Assembly (NCBI RefSeq): GCF_003716325.1
Contig: NZ_RDSR01000002.1
Span: forward strand, 1 to 64,000
Length of the DNA stretch: 64,000 bases
Reading direction: 5' to 3'
From: Cryobacterium tepidiphilum
GTDB lineage: Bacteria > Actinomycetota > Actinomycetes > Actinomycetales > Microbacteriaceae
Numbering within the stretch: position 1 is the first letter of the stretch; each line of letters begins with the position of its first letter. The position numbers and the translations under genes were made by a program. The notes under the pieces were generated by a model, which worked only from the letters and a program-made list of their open reading frames with translations, did not search any database and was not told the DNA's origin. Positions 44,136-52,422 of the stretch are shown here, piece after piece.

Positions 44136-44413
44136 CAGCCGTGCTCCGAGAGCGCGGACAGCGCCGTCGCCGCCTCGTTCACCGCCCCGTCCAGGCTCCA
44201 GAGCAGCTGCCGCACCTCATCGCGCAGCCGGTCGCGTCGTTCGGCATACCGGCGTGCGGACTCGGAGCGCCAGTGCTCAGGGGCGGCCGGCTCGAGGCGA
44301 TGCACGGCGTCGGACACCTCGCCCTGCAACGCGATGAGGAGCATCCGTTGTTCGTGGAGCGCGCGCCGCCGCTGGGCGCGCTGCCAGTCGTCATCGCCGA
44401 AGGGATCGACCAC
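44135..44413 (-). CDS. Small WXG100-like helical protein
   Basis: A 92-residue acidic/basic helical protein. Two predicted helices flank a turn with Trp48 (PEHWRSESARRYAERRDRL), reminiscent of WXG100/ESAT-6-like proteins, although the Gly of W-x-G is replaced by Ser. Start GTG 44413 has GGAGGGAGG 8 bases upstream. It is directly followed, with a one-base overlap, by the alpha/beta hydrolase. It may be the secretion or folding partner of that enzyme; this is inference. Confidence 0.65.
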   Translation of the reverse strand: MVDPFGDDDWQRAQRRRALHEQRMLLIALQGEVSDAVHRLEPAAPEHWRSESARRYAERRDRLRDEVRQLLWSLDGAVNEAATALSALSEHG

Positions 44414-44548
44414 CGCGGCGCCTCCCTCCGATCAACCCGCTCAGAATCGCACGATGGGAGGCAGCGTTGCGCCGGAGGGGGATTTTTGGGGGGACAGGGG
44501 GAGGGGAGGGGCGCTGTGGAGGAACGAAACGTGCCCCACAATGGAGTA

Positions 44549-45076
44549 ATGACTGTTGCGGCTGACGAGCTCGACCAGTCGACGCCGTTCCGGATCGCCT
44601 TCGTGTGCACCGGTAACATCTGCCGCTCGCCGATGGCGGAAATCATCATGCGCGACCTCGCCGCGCGGGCCGGCCTCGGGCATGTGATCGCCACGATTTC
44701 CGGCGGAACCGGCGACTGGCATGTGGGGGAACCCGCCGACCAGCGCACGATCGCGTCGCTGGCGAAGGCGGGCTATGACGGAAGCCAGCACCGTGCGCGC
44801 CAGTTCGAGCCGGCCTGGTTTCCGGGCCTCGACCTGGCCGTCGTCCTCGACCGCTCCCACGAACGCATCCTTCGCAACTGGGCGCGCACGGAACAGGACC
44901 GCCAGAAGGTGCGCCTGCTGCTCGATTTCGACAAAGCCCAAGCGCCCCTGCGCGATGTGCCAGACCCGTATTACTCCGATGGTGCGATGTTCGACGCGGT
45001 ATTGGGCATGATTGAGAGAGCCAACCGGGCGCTCTTCGACCAACTCGCGCCCGCACTCAGACAGGGAGTCCGATGA
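44549..45076 (+). CDS. Low molecular weight protein-tyrosine phosphatase
   Basis: A 175-residue LMW-PTP. Its P-loop FVCTGNICRS (Cys20, Arg26) matches C(X)5R, and the general acid Asp is in DVPDPYYSD. It dephosphorylates protein tyrosine residues in the cytoplasm or after export, as PtpA homologues do. The stop overlaps the purB start (ATGA). Start ATG 44549 has GGAG very close (2 bases), so a leaderless or otherwise unusual initiation is possible. Confidence 0.92.
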   Translation: MTVAADELDQSTPFRIAFVCTGNICRSPMAEIIMRDLAARAGLGHVIATISGGTGDWHVGEPADQRTIASLAKAGYDGSQHRARQFEPAWFPGLDLAVVLDRSHERILRNWARTEQDRQKVRLLLDFDKAQAPLRDVPDPYYSDGAMFDAVLGMIERANRALFDQLAPALRQGVR

Positions 45077-46455
45077 GTCCACTACCCCCGCAGGTCATCA
45101 GCCCACTCGACGGCCGCTACCGCGCCGCCGTCACCGAGCTGGGTGAGCACCTGTCCGAGGCCGGCCTCAACCGCGCCCGCGTGCAGGTCGAGGTGGAGTG
45201 GCTCATCGCCCTCACCGACCGGCGGATGTTCGGCTCCGAGCCGCTCGCGCCGGAGCAGAAGGCGGCCCTTCGGCAACTGGTCGATGACTTCGGGCAGGAC
45301 GAGATCGACGAGCTCGCGACCCTCGAGGCGACCACCCGCCACGACGTCAAGGCGGTCGAGTACCTGGTTCGCCGCCGGCTGTCGGCCCTGGGACTCGACC
45401 ACGTCGCAGAGCTGACCCACTTCGCCGCCACCAGCGAGGACATCAACAACGTCTCGTACGCCCTCACCGTGCGCCAGGCCACCCTGGAGGTGTGGCTGCC
45501 CAAGTTCACGGCCGTCATCGACGCCCTCCGCAGCCAGGCCGCCGACTACCGGGCAGACGCGATGCTGGCCCGCACCCACGGGCAGCCGGCGACGCCGACG
45601 ACCATGGGCAAGGAGCTGGCCGTCTTCGTGTACCGGCTGGAGCGCATCCGTTCGCAGATCGAGGGCACCGATTACCTCGCCAAGTTCAGCGGTGCGACGG
45701 GGACGTTCGCCGCGCATCTCGCGGCGGAGCCGGACGCCGACTGGCCGACGGTGTCGCGGGAGTTCGTCGAGGGGCTGGGCCTGACCTGGAATCCGCTCAC
45801 GACGCAGATCGAGTCGCACGACTGGCAGGCCGAGCTGTACTCGCGCATCGCCCACGCCAACCGGGTGTTGCACAACCTGGCAACGGATGTCTGGACCTAC
45901 ATCTCGCTCGGCTACTTCCGGCAGATCCCCCAGGTCGGTGCCACCGGGTCCTCCACGATGCCGCACAAGATCAACCCGATCCGCTTCGAGAACGCGGAAG
46001 CGAACCTCGAGCTCTCCTGCGCGCTGCTGGACTCGCTGGCCGCGACGCTCGTGACATCCCGCCTGCAGCGCGACCTCACCGACTCCACGACGCAGCGCAA
46101 CATCGGCGTGGCGTTCGGCCACTCGCTGCTCGCCATGGACAACATCCTGCGCGGCCTCGGTGAGATCGACCTGGACCGTGACCTCCTCGCGCGCGACCTG
46201 GATGCGAACTGGGAGATCCTGGGCGAGGCGATCCAGACCGTCATCCGCGCGGAGGTCACCGCGGGCCGCTCAAGCATTGAGGACCCGTACGCGCTCCTCA
46301 AGGAGCTGACGCGTGGCAAGCGGATCACCCACGAGGATCTTTCCGCCTTCGTGTCCCAGCTGGAGATCGGGGATGCGGCGAAGCAGCGCCTCCTGCAGTT
46401 GACTCCGGCTACCTATGTGGGGCTCGCCGACCCGCTCGTCGGCTACCTGCCCTGA
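45073..46455 (+). CDS. purB: Adenylosuccinate lyase
   Basis: A 460-residue fumarase/aspartase-superfamily enzyme acting twice in purine synthesis (SAICAR to AICAR; adenylosuccinate to AMP). Family signature GSSTMPHKINPIRFENAE, plus THFAATSEDINN and ARTHGQPATPTTMGKEL carrying the catalytic residues. It belongs to the subgroup resembling E. coli PurB. It is coupled by ATGA to the LMW-PTP gene. Confidence 0.97.
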   Translation: MSPLPPQVISPLDGRYRAAVTELGEHLSEAGLNRARVQVEVEWLIALTDRRMFGSEPLAPEQKAALRQLVDDFGQDEIDELATLEATTRHDVKAVEYLVRRRLSALGLDHVAELTHFAATSEDINNVSYALTVRQATLEVWLPKFTAVIDALRSQAADYRADAMLARTHGQPATPTTMGKELAVFVYRLERIRSQIEGTDYLAKFSGATGTFAAHLAAEPDADWPTVSREFVEGLGLTWNPLTTQIESHDWQAELYSRIAHANRVLHNLATDVWTYISLGYFRQIPQVGATGSSTMPHKINPIRFENAEANLELSCALLDSLAATLVTSRLQRDLTDSTTQRNIGVAFGHSLLAMDNILRGLGEIDLDRDLLARDLDANWEILGEAIQTVIRAEVTAGRSSIEDPYALLKELTRGKRITHEDLSAFVSQLEIGDAAKQRLLQLTPATYVGLADPLVGYLP

Positions 46456-46473
46456 CCGGTCGCGTTCAGGCGC

Positions 46474-46725
46474 TCAGGAGTGGTTCTGCTCGTCGAGGTC
46501 GGACTTCTCTGCCGCGTCGGGCTTGGTGCCCAGTGCGAACATGGCGATGACCACCAGGACCACGATGAAGGTGATACCCAGCGAGATGACGGCCAGGGTC
46601 ACCTGACGCGTGGTCAGCAGCACCACGAAGCCGACGAAGAGCGCCATGGCGGCCGAGAGAGCGAGGAATTCGGCCGGGCGCAGACGGTCGGACCGGCTGG
46701 GCGAGTGGTTGGAGGGAGTGGTCAC
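46474..46725 (-). CDS. Small two-helix membrane protein
   Basis: An 83-residue protein with two membrane helices (AEFLALSAAMALFVGFVVLL and LAVISLGITFIVVLVVIAMF) and a charged C-terminal tail (KPDAAEKSDLDEQNHS). Its GTG overlaps the upstream DUF308 stop (GTGA), so it is a coupled partner. Function unknown; similar pairs occur in related genomes from memory. Confidence 0.75.
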   Translation of the reverse strand: MTTPSNHSPSRSDRLRPAEFLALSAAMALFVGFVVLLTTRQVTLAVISLGITFIVVLVVIAMFALGTKPDAAEKSDLDEQNHS

Positions 46726-47333
46726 AGGGAATCCGAATCGTTGGCGACGGCGGGGGAGACGAGCGTGTCCATCGTCCACTTGAGCGAGAGCCCCGCAATT
46801 CCAAGGTACACGCCGAGAACCACGAGGTAGGCGCCGAGGAGCCCCACGGCTGCGACAGCGTCGGCGGGGATGAGCAGGAAGACCACGGCCAGCAGCACGG
46901 TCGCTCCGCCGACGACCATCCAGTCTCGGGCTGTTGGCGACAGGCGCCGCATGCGCACGCCGCTGTACAGCTCGAGGAACCCGGTGACGATGCCCCAGAC
47001 GCTCACGAGATAGAGGAAGTAGCCGAGGCCGCCGGTGTGCGTGACGAGCGCGAGCACGCCGACGACGATGCCCACGACGCCCTGCGTGGCGAACGTACCG
47101 CGCACCCGGGTGCCGACGAGGCTGGACCAACTCAGGATGCCCACGGCCAGCCCGCTCACGAGTGCGAACGCCCCGAAGACGAGCAGGCCGAAGGCGGGCG
47201 TGTGGTTCGCGGTGAACGGGATCGTGACGGCCGGGATCAGCGCGACGACGGCGCGGACGACCGGCACCAGCCAGTAACGGCGGCCGAGAGCGGATGCGGT
47301 GGGGGCGTTCGCCACAGCGGCGACCTCTTTCAT
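46722..47333 (-). CDS. HdeD/DUF308-like membrane protein
   Basis: A 203-residue protein with six helices arranged as the DUF308 repeat (VVRAVVALIPAVTIPF, GAFALVSGLAVGIL, GIVVGVLALVTHTG, VSVWGIVTGFLELYSGVRMR). The family is related to E. coli HdeD, with no established biochemical role. It is coupled by GTGA to the small membrane protein that follows and convergent with purB. Confidence 0.8.
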   Translation of the reverse strand: MKEVAAVANAPTASALGRRYWLVPVVRAVVALIPAVTIPFTANHTPAFGLLVFGAFALVSGLAVGILSWSSLVGTRVRGTFATQGVVGIVVGVLALVTHTGGLGYFLYLVSVWGIVTGFLELYSGVRMRRLSPTARDWMVVGGATVLLAVVFLLIPADAVAAVGLLGAYLVVLGVYLGIAGLSLKWTMDTLVSPAVANDSDSL

Positions 47334-47390
47334 GACAGGGTTTTCACCCCCCAGTCTACGGTCCCGCGGCAGGGCCCCGGCCGGGTGTCC

Positions 47391-48776
47391 TCAGGCGCCG
47401 GGCACCATGTCCGCAAAGCGGGAGAAGTGGCCGTGGAACGCGACGGTGACGGTACGGGTGGGTCCGTTGCGGTGCTTGGCGACGATGAGGTCGGCCTCGC
47501 CGGCGCGCGGGTTGTCCTTCTCGTAGGCGCTCTCGCGGTGCAGGAGGATCACCATGTCGGCGTCCTGCTCCAGCGATCCGGATTCACGGAGGTCGGAGAT
47601 GGCCGGCATCTTGTCGGCACGCTGCTCCGGGCCACGGTTCAGCTGCGACAGGGCGATGACCGGCACCTGGAGTTCCTTGGCGAGCAGTTTGAGCGCCCGG
47701 GAGAACTCGCTGACCTCCTGCTGGCGCGACTCCACCCTCTTGCCCGAGGTCATGAGCTGCAGGTAGTCGATGACGACCATTTTGAGGCCCACGCGCTGCT
47801 TGAGGCGCCGGCACTTGGCGCGGATCTCGACGAGCGTCATGTTCGGGCTGTCGTCGATGTACAGGGGGGCGTCGTTGATGCGGCCGCGGGTCGACGCGAT
47901 CGTCGTCCAGTCGCGGGAGTCGACGGTGCCCTTGCGCATGTTCTGCAGGGGTACGGATGCCTCGGCGGACAGCAGGCGCATGGCGATCTCACTGCGCCCC
48001 ATTTCCAGGGAGAAGAAGATGCTCGGCATGTTGTTGGTGATGGATGCGGCCCGGGCGAAGTCGAGCGCGAGCGTCGACTTTCCAAGGGCCGGGCGGGCCG
48101 CCACGATGATGAGCTGACCCGGGTGGAAGCCGTTCGTGAGTTCGTCCATCTCGATGAAGCCGGTGGGCACGCCGGTCATCTGTCCGTCTTTGTGCTTGGC
48201 GGCTTCGATCTCATCGATCGCGGCGGTGACCGCGTCGGTCAGCGGAACGTAATCCTCGGTCTCGGTGTTTCCGGTCACCGAGTAGATCTCGGCCTGGGCG
48301 TTGTTGACGAGGTCGAGGACCTCGCCCTCGCCCGCGTAGCCCATCTGCACGATGCGGGTGCCGGCCTCGACGAGACGGCGCAACAGCGCCCGCTCGGCGA
48401 CGATGCTCGAGTAGAAGCCCGCGTTGGCAGCGGTGGGAACCAGGCTCGTCAGCGTGTGCAGGTATTCCGCACCGCCCGCACGGGAGAGTTCACCGATCTT
48501 GGTGAGCTCGTCGGTGACGGCGATGACGTCGGTGGGCTCACCGTGTGAGTACAGCGAGAGGATCGCGTCGTAGATGATCTCGTGCTTGGGGATGTAGAAG
48601 TCGCTCCCGCGCACCGTCTCGACGACGTCGGCGACGGCGTCCTTGCTGAGCATCATGCCGCCAAGGGCGCTCTGCTCGGCGAGCAGGTCGTGCGGGGGAG
48701 TGCGCTCGGCCTGTCGCGGCTCCGCCGGCCTCTGGTCGCCCCGCTGGTCGGCCAACCCCAAGTGAGCAATCGACAC
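47391..48776 (-). CDS. dnaB: Replicative DNA helicase DnaB
   Basis: A 461-residue hexameric replication-fork helicase. The N-terminal DnaB domain begins PPHDLLAEQSALGGMML; the RecA-like core has Walker A ARPALGKSTLA, DYLQLMTS (motif 3 region) and SQLNRGPEQRADK. No intein interrupts it, unlike several actinobacterial DnaB genes. The start is taken as GTG 48776 with GGGAGG about 8-9 bases upstream. It follows rplI in the usual rpsF-ssb-rpsR-rplI-dnaB order but is separated by a 427-bp gap with its own terminator and promoter signals. Confidence 0.96.
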   Translation of the reverse strand: MSIAHLGLADQRGDQRPAEPRQAERTPPHDLLAEQSALGGMMLSKDAVADVVETVRGSDFYIPKHEIIYDAILSLYSHGEPTDVIAVTDELTKIGELSRAGGAEYLHTLTSLVPTAANAGFYSSIVAERALLRRLVEAGTRIVQMGYAGEGEVLDLVNNAQAEIYSVTGNTETEDYVPLTDAVTAAIDEIEAAKHKDGQMTGVPTGFIEMDELTNGFHPGQLIIVAARPALGKSTLALDFARAASITNNMPSIFFSLEMGRSEIAMRLLSAEASVPLQNMRKGTVDSRDWTTIASTRGRINDAPLYIDDSPNMTLVEIRAKCRRLKQRVGLKMVVIDYLQLMTSGKRVESRQQEVSEFSRALKLLAKELQVPVIALSQLNRGPEQRADKMPAISDLRESGSLEQDADMVILLHRESAYEKDNPRAGEADLIVAKHRNGPTRTVTVAFHGHFSRFADMVPGA

Positions 48777-48912
48777 GGTGGATGCCTCCCTTTCGAGCGT
48801 TGGGCGAGTTCTATCAGGAGCCACCGACAGTGATGGTCCGGCCGCGCACAGCGCTCGGCTGGGAGGGGCTTGCCCACAGTAGGGACCGCCCCGTGGCTCC
48901 CTCAACCGAGCC

Positions 48913-48921
48913 TGTGGATAA
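48913..48921 (-). promoter_or_regulatory. DnaA box (TTATCCACA)
   Basis: TGTGGATAA on the + strand is an exact TTATCCACA on the minus strand, 137 bases upstream of the dnaB start. Near-matches accompany it: 48925-48933 (TGTGGGGAA), 48980-48988 (TGTGGAGAA), 49034-49042 (CAATCCACA) and 49101-49109 (TGTGCACAA). Confidence 0.65.
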
Positions 48922-49148
48922 CTCTGTGGGGAACCGGCGCGAAACGCCGGAAGTCATGTGCACACCCTGTGCACTTCGCTGTGGAGAACCTCGTGATTTG
49001 CTGAAGAAAAGCATCTCGGATCAGGGTTTTTATCAATCCACAGGTGTGTGTAAGAAGTAGTCTAAAGTCCGCATTGAAGGTTGCTTGAGTGCTTCTCACC
49101 TGTGCACAACCCTGTGAGTGAAGGGCTTGCTTTTCACCCCTTAACGGG

Positions 49149-49188
49149 GTGCAGCGATGGGTTCCGGAACCGGAACCCATCGCTGCAC
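49149..49188 (-). terminator. Terminator of the rpsF-ssb-rpsR-rplI operon
   Basis: GTGCAGCGATGGGTTCCG (49149-49166) pairs perfectly over 18 bp with 49171-49188, with loop GAAC, starting 16 bases beyond the rplI stop. It is followed by a weak T-tract on the minus strand. Confidence 0.85.
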
Positions 49189-49203
49189 GAAGGGGTGCGA
49201 GAG

Positions 49204-49653
49204 CTACTTCGCGGCGACCACCTGAAGGGTGATCGTGGCGCTCAGCTCGTCACGCAGGCGAACGGTCGCCTCGTGCTCGCCGGTTGCCTTGATCGGGCTC
49301 AGCTCGATCTTGCGCTTGTCGACGCTGCCGAGGCCGGCGGCCGCAACCGCGTCCGCGACATCCGCTGGCTTGACGGAGCCGAAGAGGCGCCCGCCCTGGC
49401 CGGCCTTGACGACCAGCTTGACCTTGGCGTTCTCGAGGGTCGCCTTGAGCGCCTGCGCCTCTTCGAGGGTCGCGTGCTCACGGGCGGCACGAGCAGCCTT
49501 GATCTGGTCGATCTGCTTCTCGCCTCCCCGGGTCCACGCCACGGCGAAGCCCTGGGGGATCAGGTAGTTGCGCGCGTAACCGTTCTTGACGTCAATGACG
49601 TCGCCGGGAGCGCCGAGGCCGGTGACCTCGTGGGTCAGGATGAGTTTCGACAT
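49204..49653 (-). CDS. rplI: 50S ribosomal protein L9
   Basis: A 149-residue L9: N-terminal domain [20 protein letters not shown] and [18 protein letters not shown], connecting helix, and C-terminal domain with [23 protein letters not shown] precedes the ATG. Last gene of the rpsF operon, 9 bp behind rpsR. Confidence 0.97.
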   Translation of the reverse strand: MSKLILTHEVTGLGAPGDVIDVKNGYARNYLIPQGFAVAWTRGGEKQIDQIKAARAAREHATLEEAQALKATLENAKVKLVVKAGQGGRLFGSVKPADVADAVAAAGLGSVDKRKIELSPIKATGEHEATVRLRDELSATITLQVVAAK

Positions 49654-49662
49654 GTGGGCTCC

Positions 49663-49926
49663 TTACCGGCCGGACCCGGCGTACGGCAGCAGGGCCATTT
49701 CGCGGGCGTTCTTGACGGCACGGGCGATGAGGCGCTGCTCCTGGACGGAGACGCCGGTGATGCGACGGGCGCGGATCTTTCCACGCTCGGAGACGAACTT
49801 GCGGAGGGTGGCGACGTCTTTGTAGTCGATGACGCCGACCCGGATCGACTTCGCGGGGGCGGCGTTCTTTCCGCCCTTGGCTCCGCGGAGTGGCTTGCGG
49901 CGGTCGCCGCTGCTCTTTCCAGCCAT
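49663..49926 (-). CDS. rpsR: 30S ribosomal protein S18
   Basis: An 87-residue S18: basic N-terminal tail, then [20 protein letters not shown] and [20 protein letters not shown]. No cysteines, so it is of the zinc-independent form. AAAGGA precedes the ATG. Confidence 0.97.
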   Translation of the reverse strand: MAGKSSGDRRKPLRGAKGGKNAAPAKSIRVGVIDYKDVATLRKFVSERGKIRARRITGVSVQEQRLIARAVKNAREMALLPYAGSGR

Positions 49927-49969
49927 GATTTCCTTTGCTTTCTTAAGTGTTGGTCAGCCGCGTCGCGGC

Positions 49970-50467
49970 TTAGAAGGGAGTCTCGTCGCCGTAGTTGCCC
50001 GGGGTGGCCCAGACGTCTCCGCCACTTGCGGCGGGCGCGCTGGGAGCCCAGGGCTCGTCGTTCCCACCTGCGGCAGGTCCGCCGCCGCGAGGGGATGACG
50101 AGGACTGCGCGCGCGTGATCGAAGCGGTGGCGTAACGCAGGCTCGGGCCGATCTCGTCGATCTCAAGCTCGATGCTCGTGCGCTTCTCACCTTCCTTCGT
50201 CTCATACGAGCGCTGCCGGAGACGCCCGGAAGCGATGACACGGGAACCCTTGGTCAGTGAACCCGCCACGTGCTCGGCGAATTCACGCCAGACGCTCGCG
50301 CGCAGGAACAACGCTTCACCGTCTTTCCACTCGTTCGCGGCACGATCGAACGTACGCGGAGTGGAGGCGATGGTGAAGTTGGCAACTGCCAGCCCGCCCT
50401 GCGTGTAACGCAACTCGGGGTCGCTGGTCAGGTTGCCCACCACGGTGATGACGGTCTCGCCGGCCAT
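49970..50467 (-). CDS. ssb: Single-stranded DNA-binding protein
   Basis: A 165-residue SSB: OB-fold [40 protein letters not shown]; a Gly/Pro/Ser linker from about residue 115; acidic tip ending GDETPF, the partner-binding tail. It lies 3 bp after rpsF. Confidence 0.97.
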   Translation of the reverse strand: MAGETVITVVGNLTSDPELRYTQGGLAVANFTIASTPRTFDRAANEWKDGEALFLRASVWREFAEHVAGSLTKGSRVIASGRLRQRSYETKEGEKRTSIELEIDEIGPSLRYATASITRAQSSSSPRGGGPAAGGNDEPWAPSAPAASGGDVWATPGNYGDETPF

Positions 50468-50470
50468 GGG

Positions 50471-50953
50471 CTACTTGTCGCTTGCCTTGTCAGCGGATGC
50501 AGCGCCGGCCGGTGCGGCAGCAGCCGGCTTGGCGGCGGCGACCTTCGACGCGGGCGAAGCGGCCTTGGCGGGAGCTTCGTCCTTGGCGGCGGCGGCCTTG
50601 GGGTTGGCGGCCTTGCGGGCTGCCTTCTCCTCGGCGAGCTTCGCGGCGGTCGCAACCTGGGCGATCGCGTCTTCGGCGCGAAGCACCTTGGTGCGCATGA
50701 CCGCTTCGGAGAGCTTCAGCTGGCGGTCGAGCTCAGCGGTCGCGTCGGCGTTGGCGGTGAAGTCGACCACGGCGTAGATGCCTTCGGACTTCTTGTTGAT
50801 CTCGTAGGCAAGACGGCGGCGACCCCAGACGTCGACCTTGTCGATCGTTCCGCCATCGTTGCGAACAACGTTGAGGAACTTGTCAAGGCTGGGAGCTACG
50901 GTGCGCTCGTCGATCTCTGGATCGAGGATGACCATCAACTCGTACTGATGCAT
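50471..50953 (-). CDS. rpsF: 30S ribosomal protein S6 with Ala/Lys-rich extension
   Basis: A 160-residue S6; the conserved domain is residues 1-95 ([40 protein letters not shown]). A low-complexity Ala/Lys/Pro tail of about 60 residues follows ([20 protein letters not shown]), longer than in most S6 proteins and probably disordered. First gene of the operon; AGGAGG lies 10 bases before the ATG, a slightly long spacing. Confidence 0.96.
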   Translation of the reverse strand: MHQYELMVILDPEIDERTVAPSLDKFLNVVRNDGGTIDKVDVWGRRRLAYEINKKSEGIYAVVDFTANADATAELDRQLKLSEAVMRTKVLRAEDAIAQVATAAKLAEEKAARKAANPKAAAAKDEAPAKAASPASKVAAAKPAAAAPAGAASADKASDK

Positions 50954-50982
50954 GACTAACCCACCTCCTTCGGACTAAAACG

Positions 50983-51001
50983 GTTGCAGACTTTCTGCAA
51001 C
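50983..51001 (-). promoter_or_regulatory. Hairpin in the rpsF leader
   Basis: GTTGCAGA/TCTGCAAC (8 bp, 3-base loop) about 30-48 bases ahead of the rpsF ATG. Many bacteria carry an S6:S18-binding leader structure at this place that represses the operon; whether this hairpin plus the downstream CCG words forms that motif would need a covariance search. Confidence 0.45.
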
Positions 51002-51209
51002 AGGAGGGTTGTGCATGTGCTGTAAGCGCAAGGCCGGGACTCCGGCACGCAGACAACTGACCAAGACTACCTGACGAGTGGCGCCCGCGCCACCCGTGCG
51101 CCCATGCGCCGCTGCGCCCGCTGGCGGTCATCCACCGAGAGAGACAGTTTCGGACGGGAGTGATCGGCGCGCCAGTCGTTCTCGTCCGGAACGGGCACCA
51201 TCGCGCCGC

Positions 51210-52193
51210 TCATCGCTTCTCAGGCCGCAAACCCGCCTCCAGCAGCAGTGTCCGCAGCCTGACGGGGCTCAGCGCTGTGTTCCAGATCCAGCGCACCATG
51301 CCACGGTCCGGCGCTCGGAGGCGGTCTTCTCGGAGCTTCTCCTCCCAGACGACCTCCTCGATGGAGCGGCCCTTGAGATATTGGTTGCGGGTGTATTTGA
51401 CCTTGCCGTCGAATTCGCCGAGAAGGACCCGCCGTCGCACATGGCGGTCGGCCTCCCACGTGAAGTCCGTGATATCGCGGTGCCCATCGGCGCTCCGGTA
51501 TTCGACCTGCAAAACCGGTGCAGGCATCCCGGCGAGGAAGACATTCGCCCGGCTCGCCGACTCGCCCGGCGACGCCGCGAGCCCGTCCGCGAAGTCTGCG
51601 GCCATTCTTGCGGGCCGGCCGCCAGGAGCAGCCCCGAGCCGCAGCGCCGCCTCTGTGAGCTCATCCTTGAGCACCGTATCCGTCCCCGTCGTGCGCACCC
51701 ACGTGGGCAACGGGCGCAGGCCTGCATCCAGAGCGACGACAGCGGATACGAAAGGGCTGACGCGGGCAAGATCGACCAGCGTCCGCAGGCGACTTGTCAC
51801 AAGGAGACCGTCCACCTCGACCACGTCATCGTCACTCAGGGGCGTACGGTGCCACACGATTCCATTCTGCGATCTCCGCACGACCCCGCTCGGAACGATG
51901 AAGTGCACCTCGCGTGGCCAAGACCCGAGGACGGGGAGTCCCCACATTCGGGCAGCGGAGAAGTGCGACAGCACCGGCGAAGAAACGCGCGTGAGAACGG
52001 CCGCCTGGATCCGCAGCAGATAGCGGGCGTCGTCATCCGCTGACTGCCATACCGTCGAAGGCACATACACGCCGCGTGCCAACCGGAGCTTCTCGCCGCG
52101 CTCCCGCGCCCTCCGCAGCACCCGCCCGTCGAGGCCGACGAGCCCATGCTCGCGCGTCAGTTCCAGCTCGCTCGGATGATCCCACGTGTCCAC
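51210..52193 (-). CDS. AbiEi-antitoxin-like DNA-binding protein (orphan)
   Basis: A protein of about 327 residues. The N-terminal winged-helix stretch (GLVGLDGRVLRRARERGEKL RLARGVY, residues about 15-45) is the AbiEi antitoxin-like domain. The middle part (SSPVLSHFSAARMWGLPVLG) and the C-terminal part (TDFTWEADRHVRRRVLLGEF DGKVKY) look like the endonuclease-fold region of related actinobacterial proteins. No AbiEii nucleotidyltransferase toxin is adjacent, so a functional toxin-antitoxin pair is not supported. The start is uncertain: GTG 52193 is a guess without a good ribosome site. Confidence 0.7.
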   Translation of the reverse strand: MDTWDHPSELELTREHGLVGLDGRVLRRARERGEKLRLARGVYVPSTVWQSADDDARYLLRIQAAVLTRVSSPVLSHFSAARMWGLPVLGSWPREVHFIVPSGVVRRSQNGIVWHRTPLSDDDVVEVDGLLVTSRLRTLVDLARVSPFVSAVVALDAGLRPLPTWVRTTGTDTVLKDELTEAALRLGAAPGGRPARMAADFADGLAASPGESASRANVFLAGMPAPVLQVEYRSADGHRDITDFTWEADRHVRRRVLLGEFDGKVKYTRNQYLKGRSIEEVVWEEKLREDRLRAPDRGMVRWIWNTALSPVRLRTLLLEAGLRPEKR

Positions 52194-52422
52194 GTCCCCA
52201 TGTTCGGCCCCAGGCTCGCGACCGTCGCACGGGCGTCTCGAACTCGCGGAGAACACGGAGCCCCTGGCAGCTGTGGAGGACGAGTCGATGCACGTCCTCT
52301 TCACCGCTTCCCCAGGAGACGCTTCCGCAGCCCTCAATCTCACGATCGAGAGGGTTCCGGACGCGGTAGACCGGCACGCCGATCACCTTGGTCCGGAAGT
52401 GTCTACTTCAGGGGAGGCGCGG

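Larger units (their letters stand above)
48777..49203. other. 427-bp rplI-dnaB gap: terminator, AT-rich promoter region, DnaA-box-like sites
   Basis: No ORF is convincing. From the right it holds the rplI terminator (49149-49188), then a less GC-rich segment (48905-49110) dense in TGTGGA/TGTGCACA words, then the dnaB leader. Several words match or nearly match the DnaA box, listed separately. Confidence 0.7.

Noticed and set aside
48913-49109. rplI-dnaB gap as the chromosomal origin
   Set aside because: Only one exact DnaA box; oriC in actinobacteria lies by dnaA/dnaN, which are not in this window.
51210-52193. Complete type IV AbiE toxin-antitoxin system
   Set aside because: Only the AbiEi-like half is present; the neighbours are rpsF and a sugar ABC transporter.
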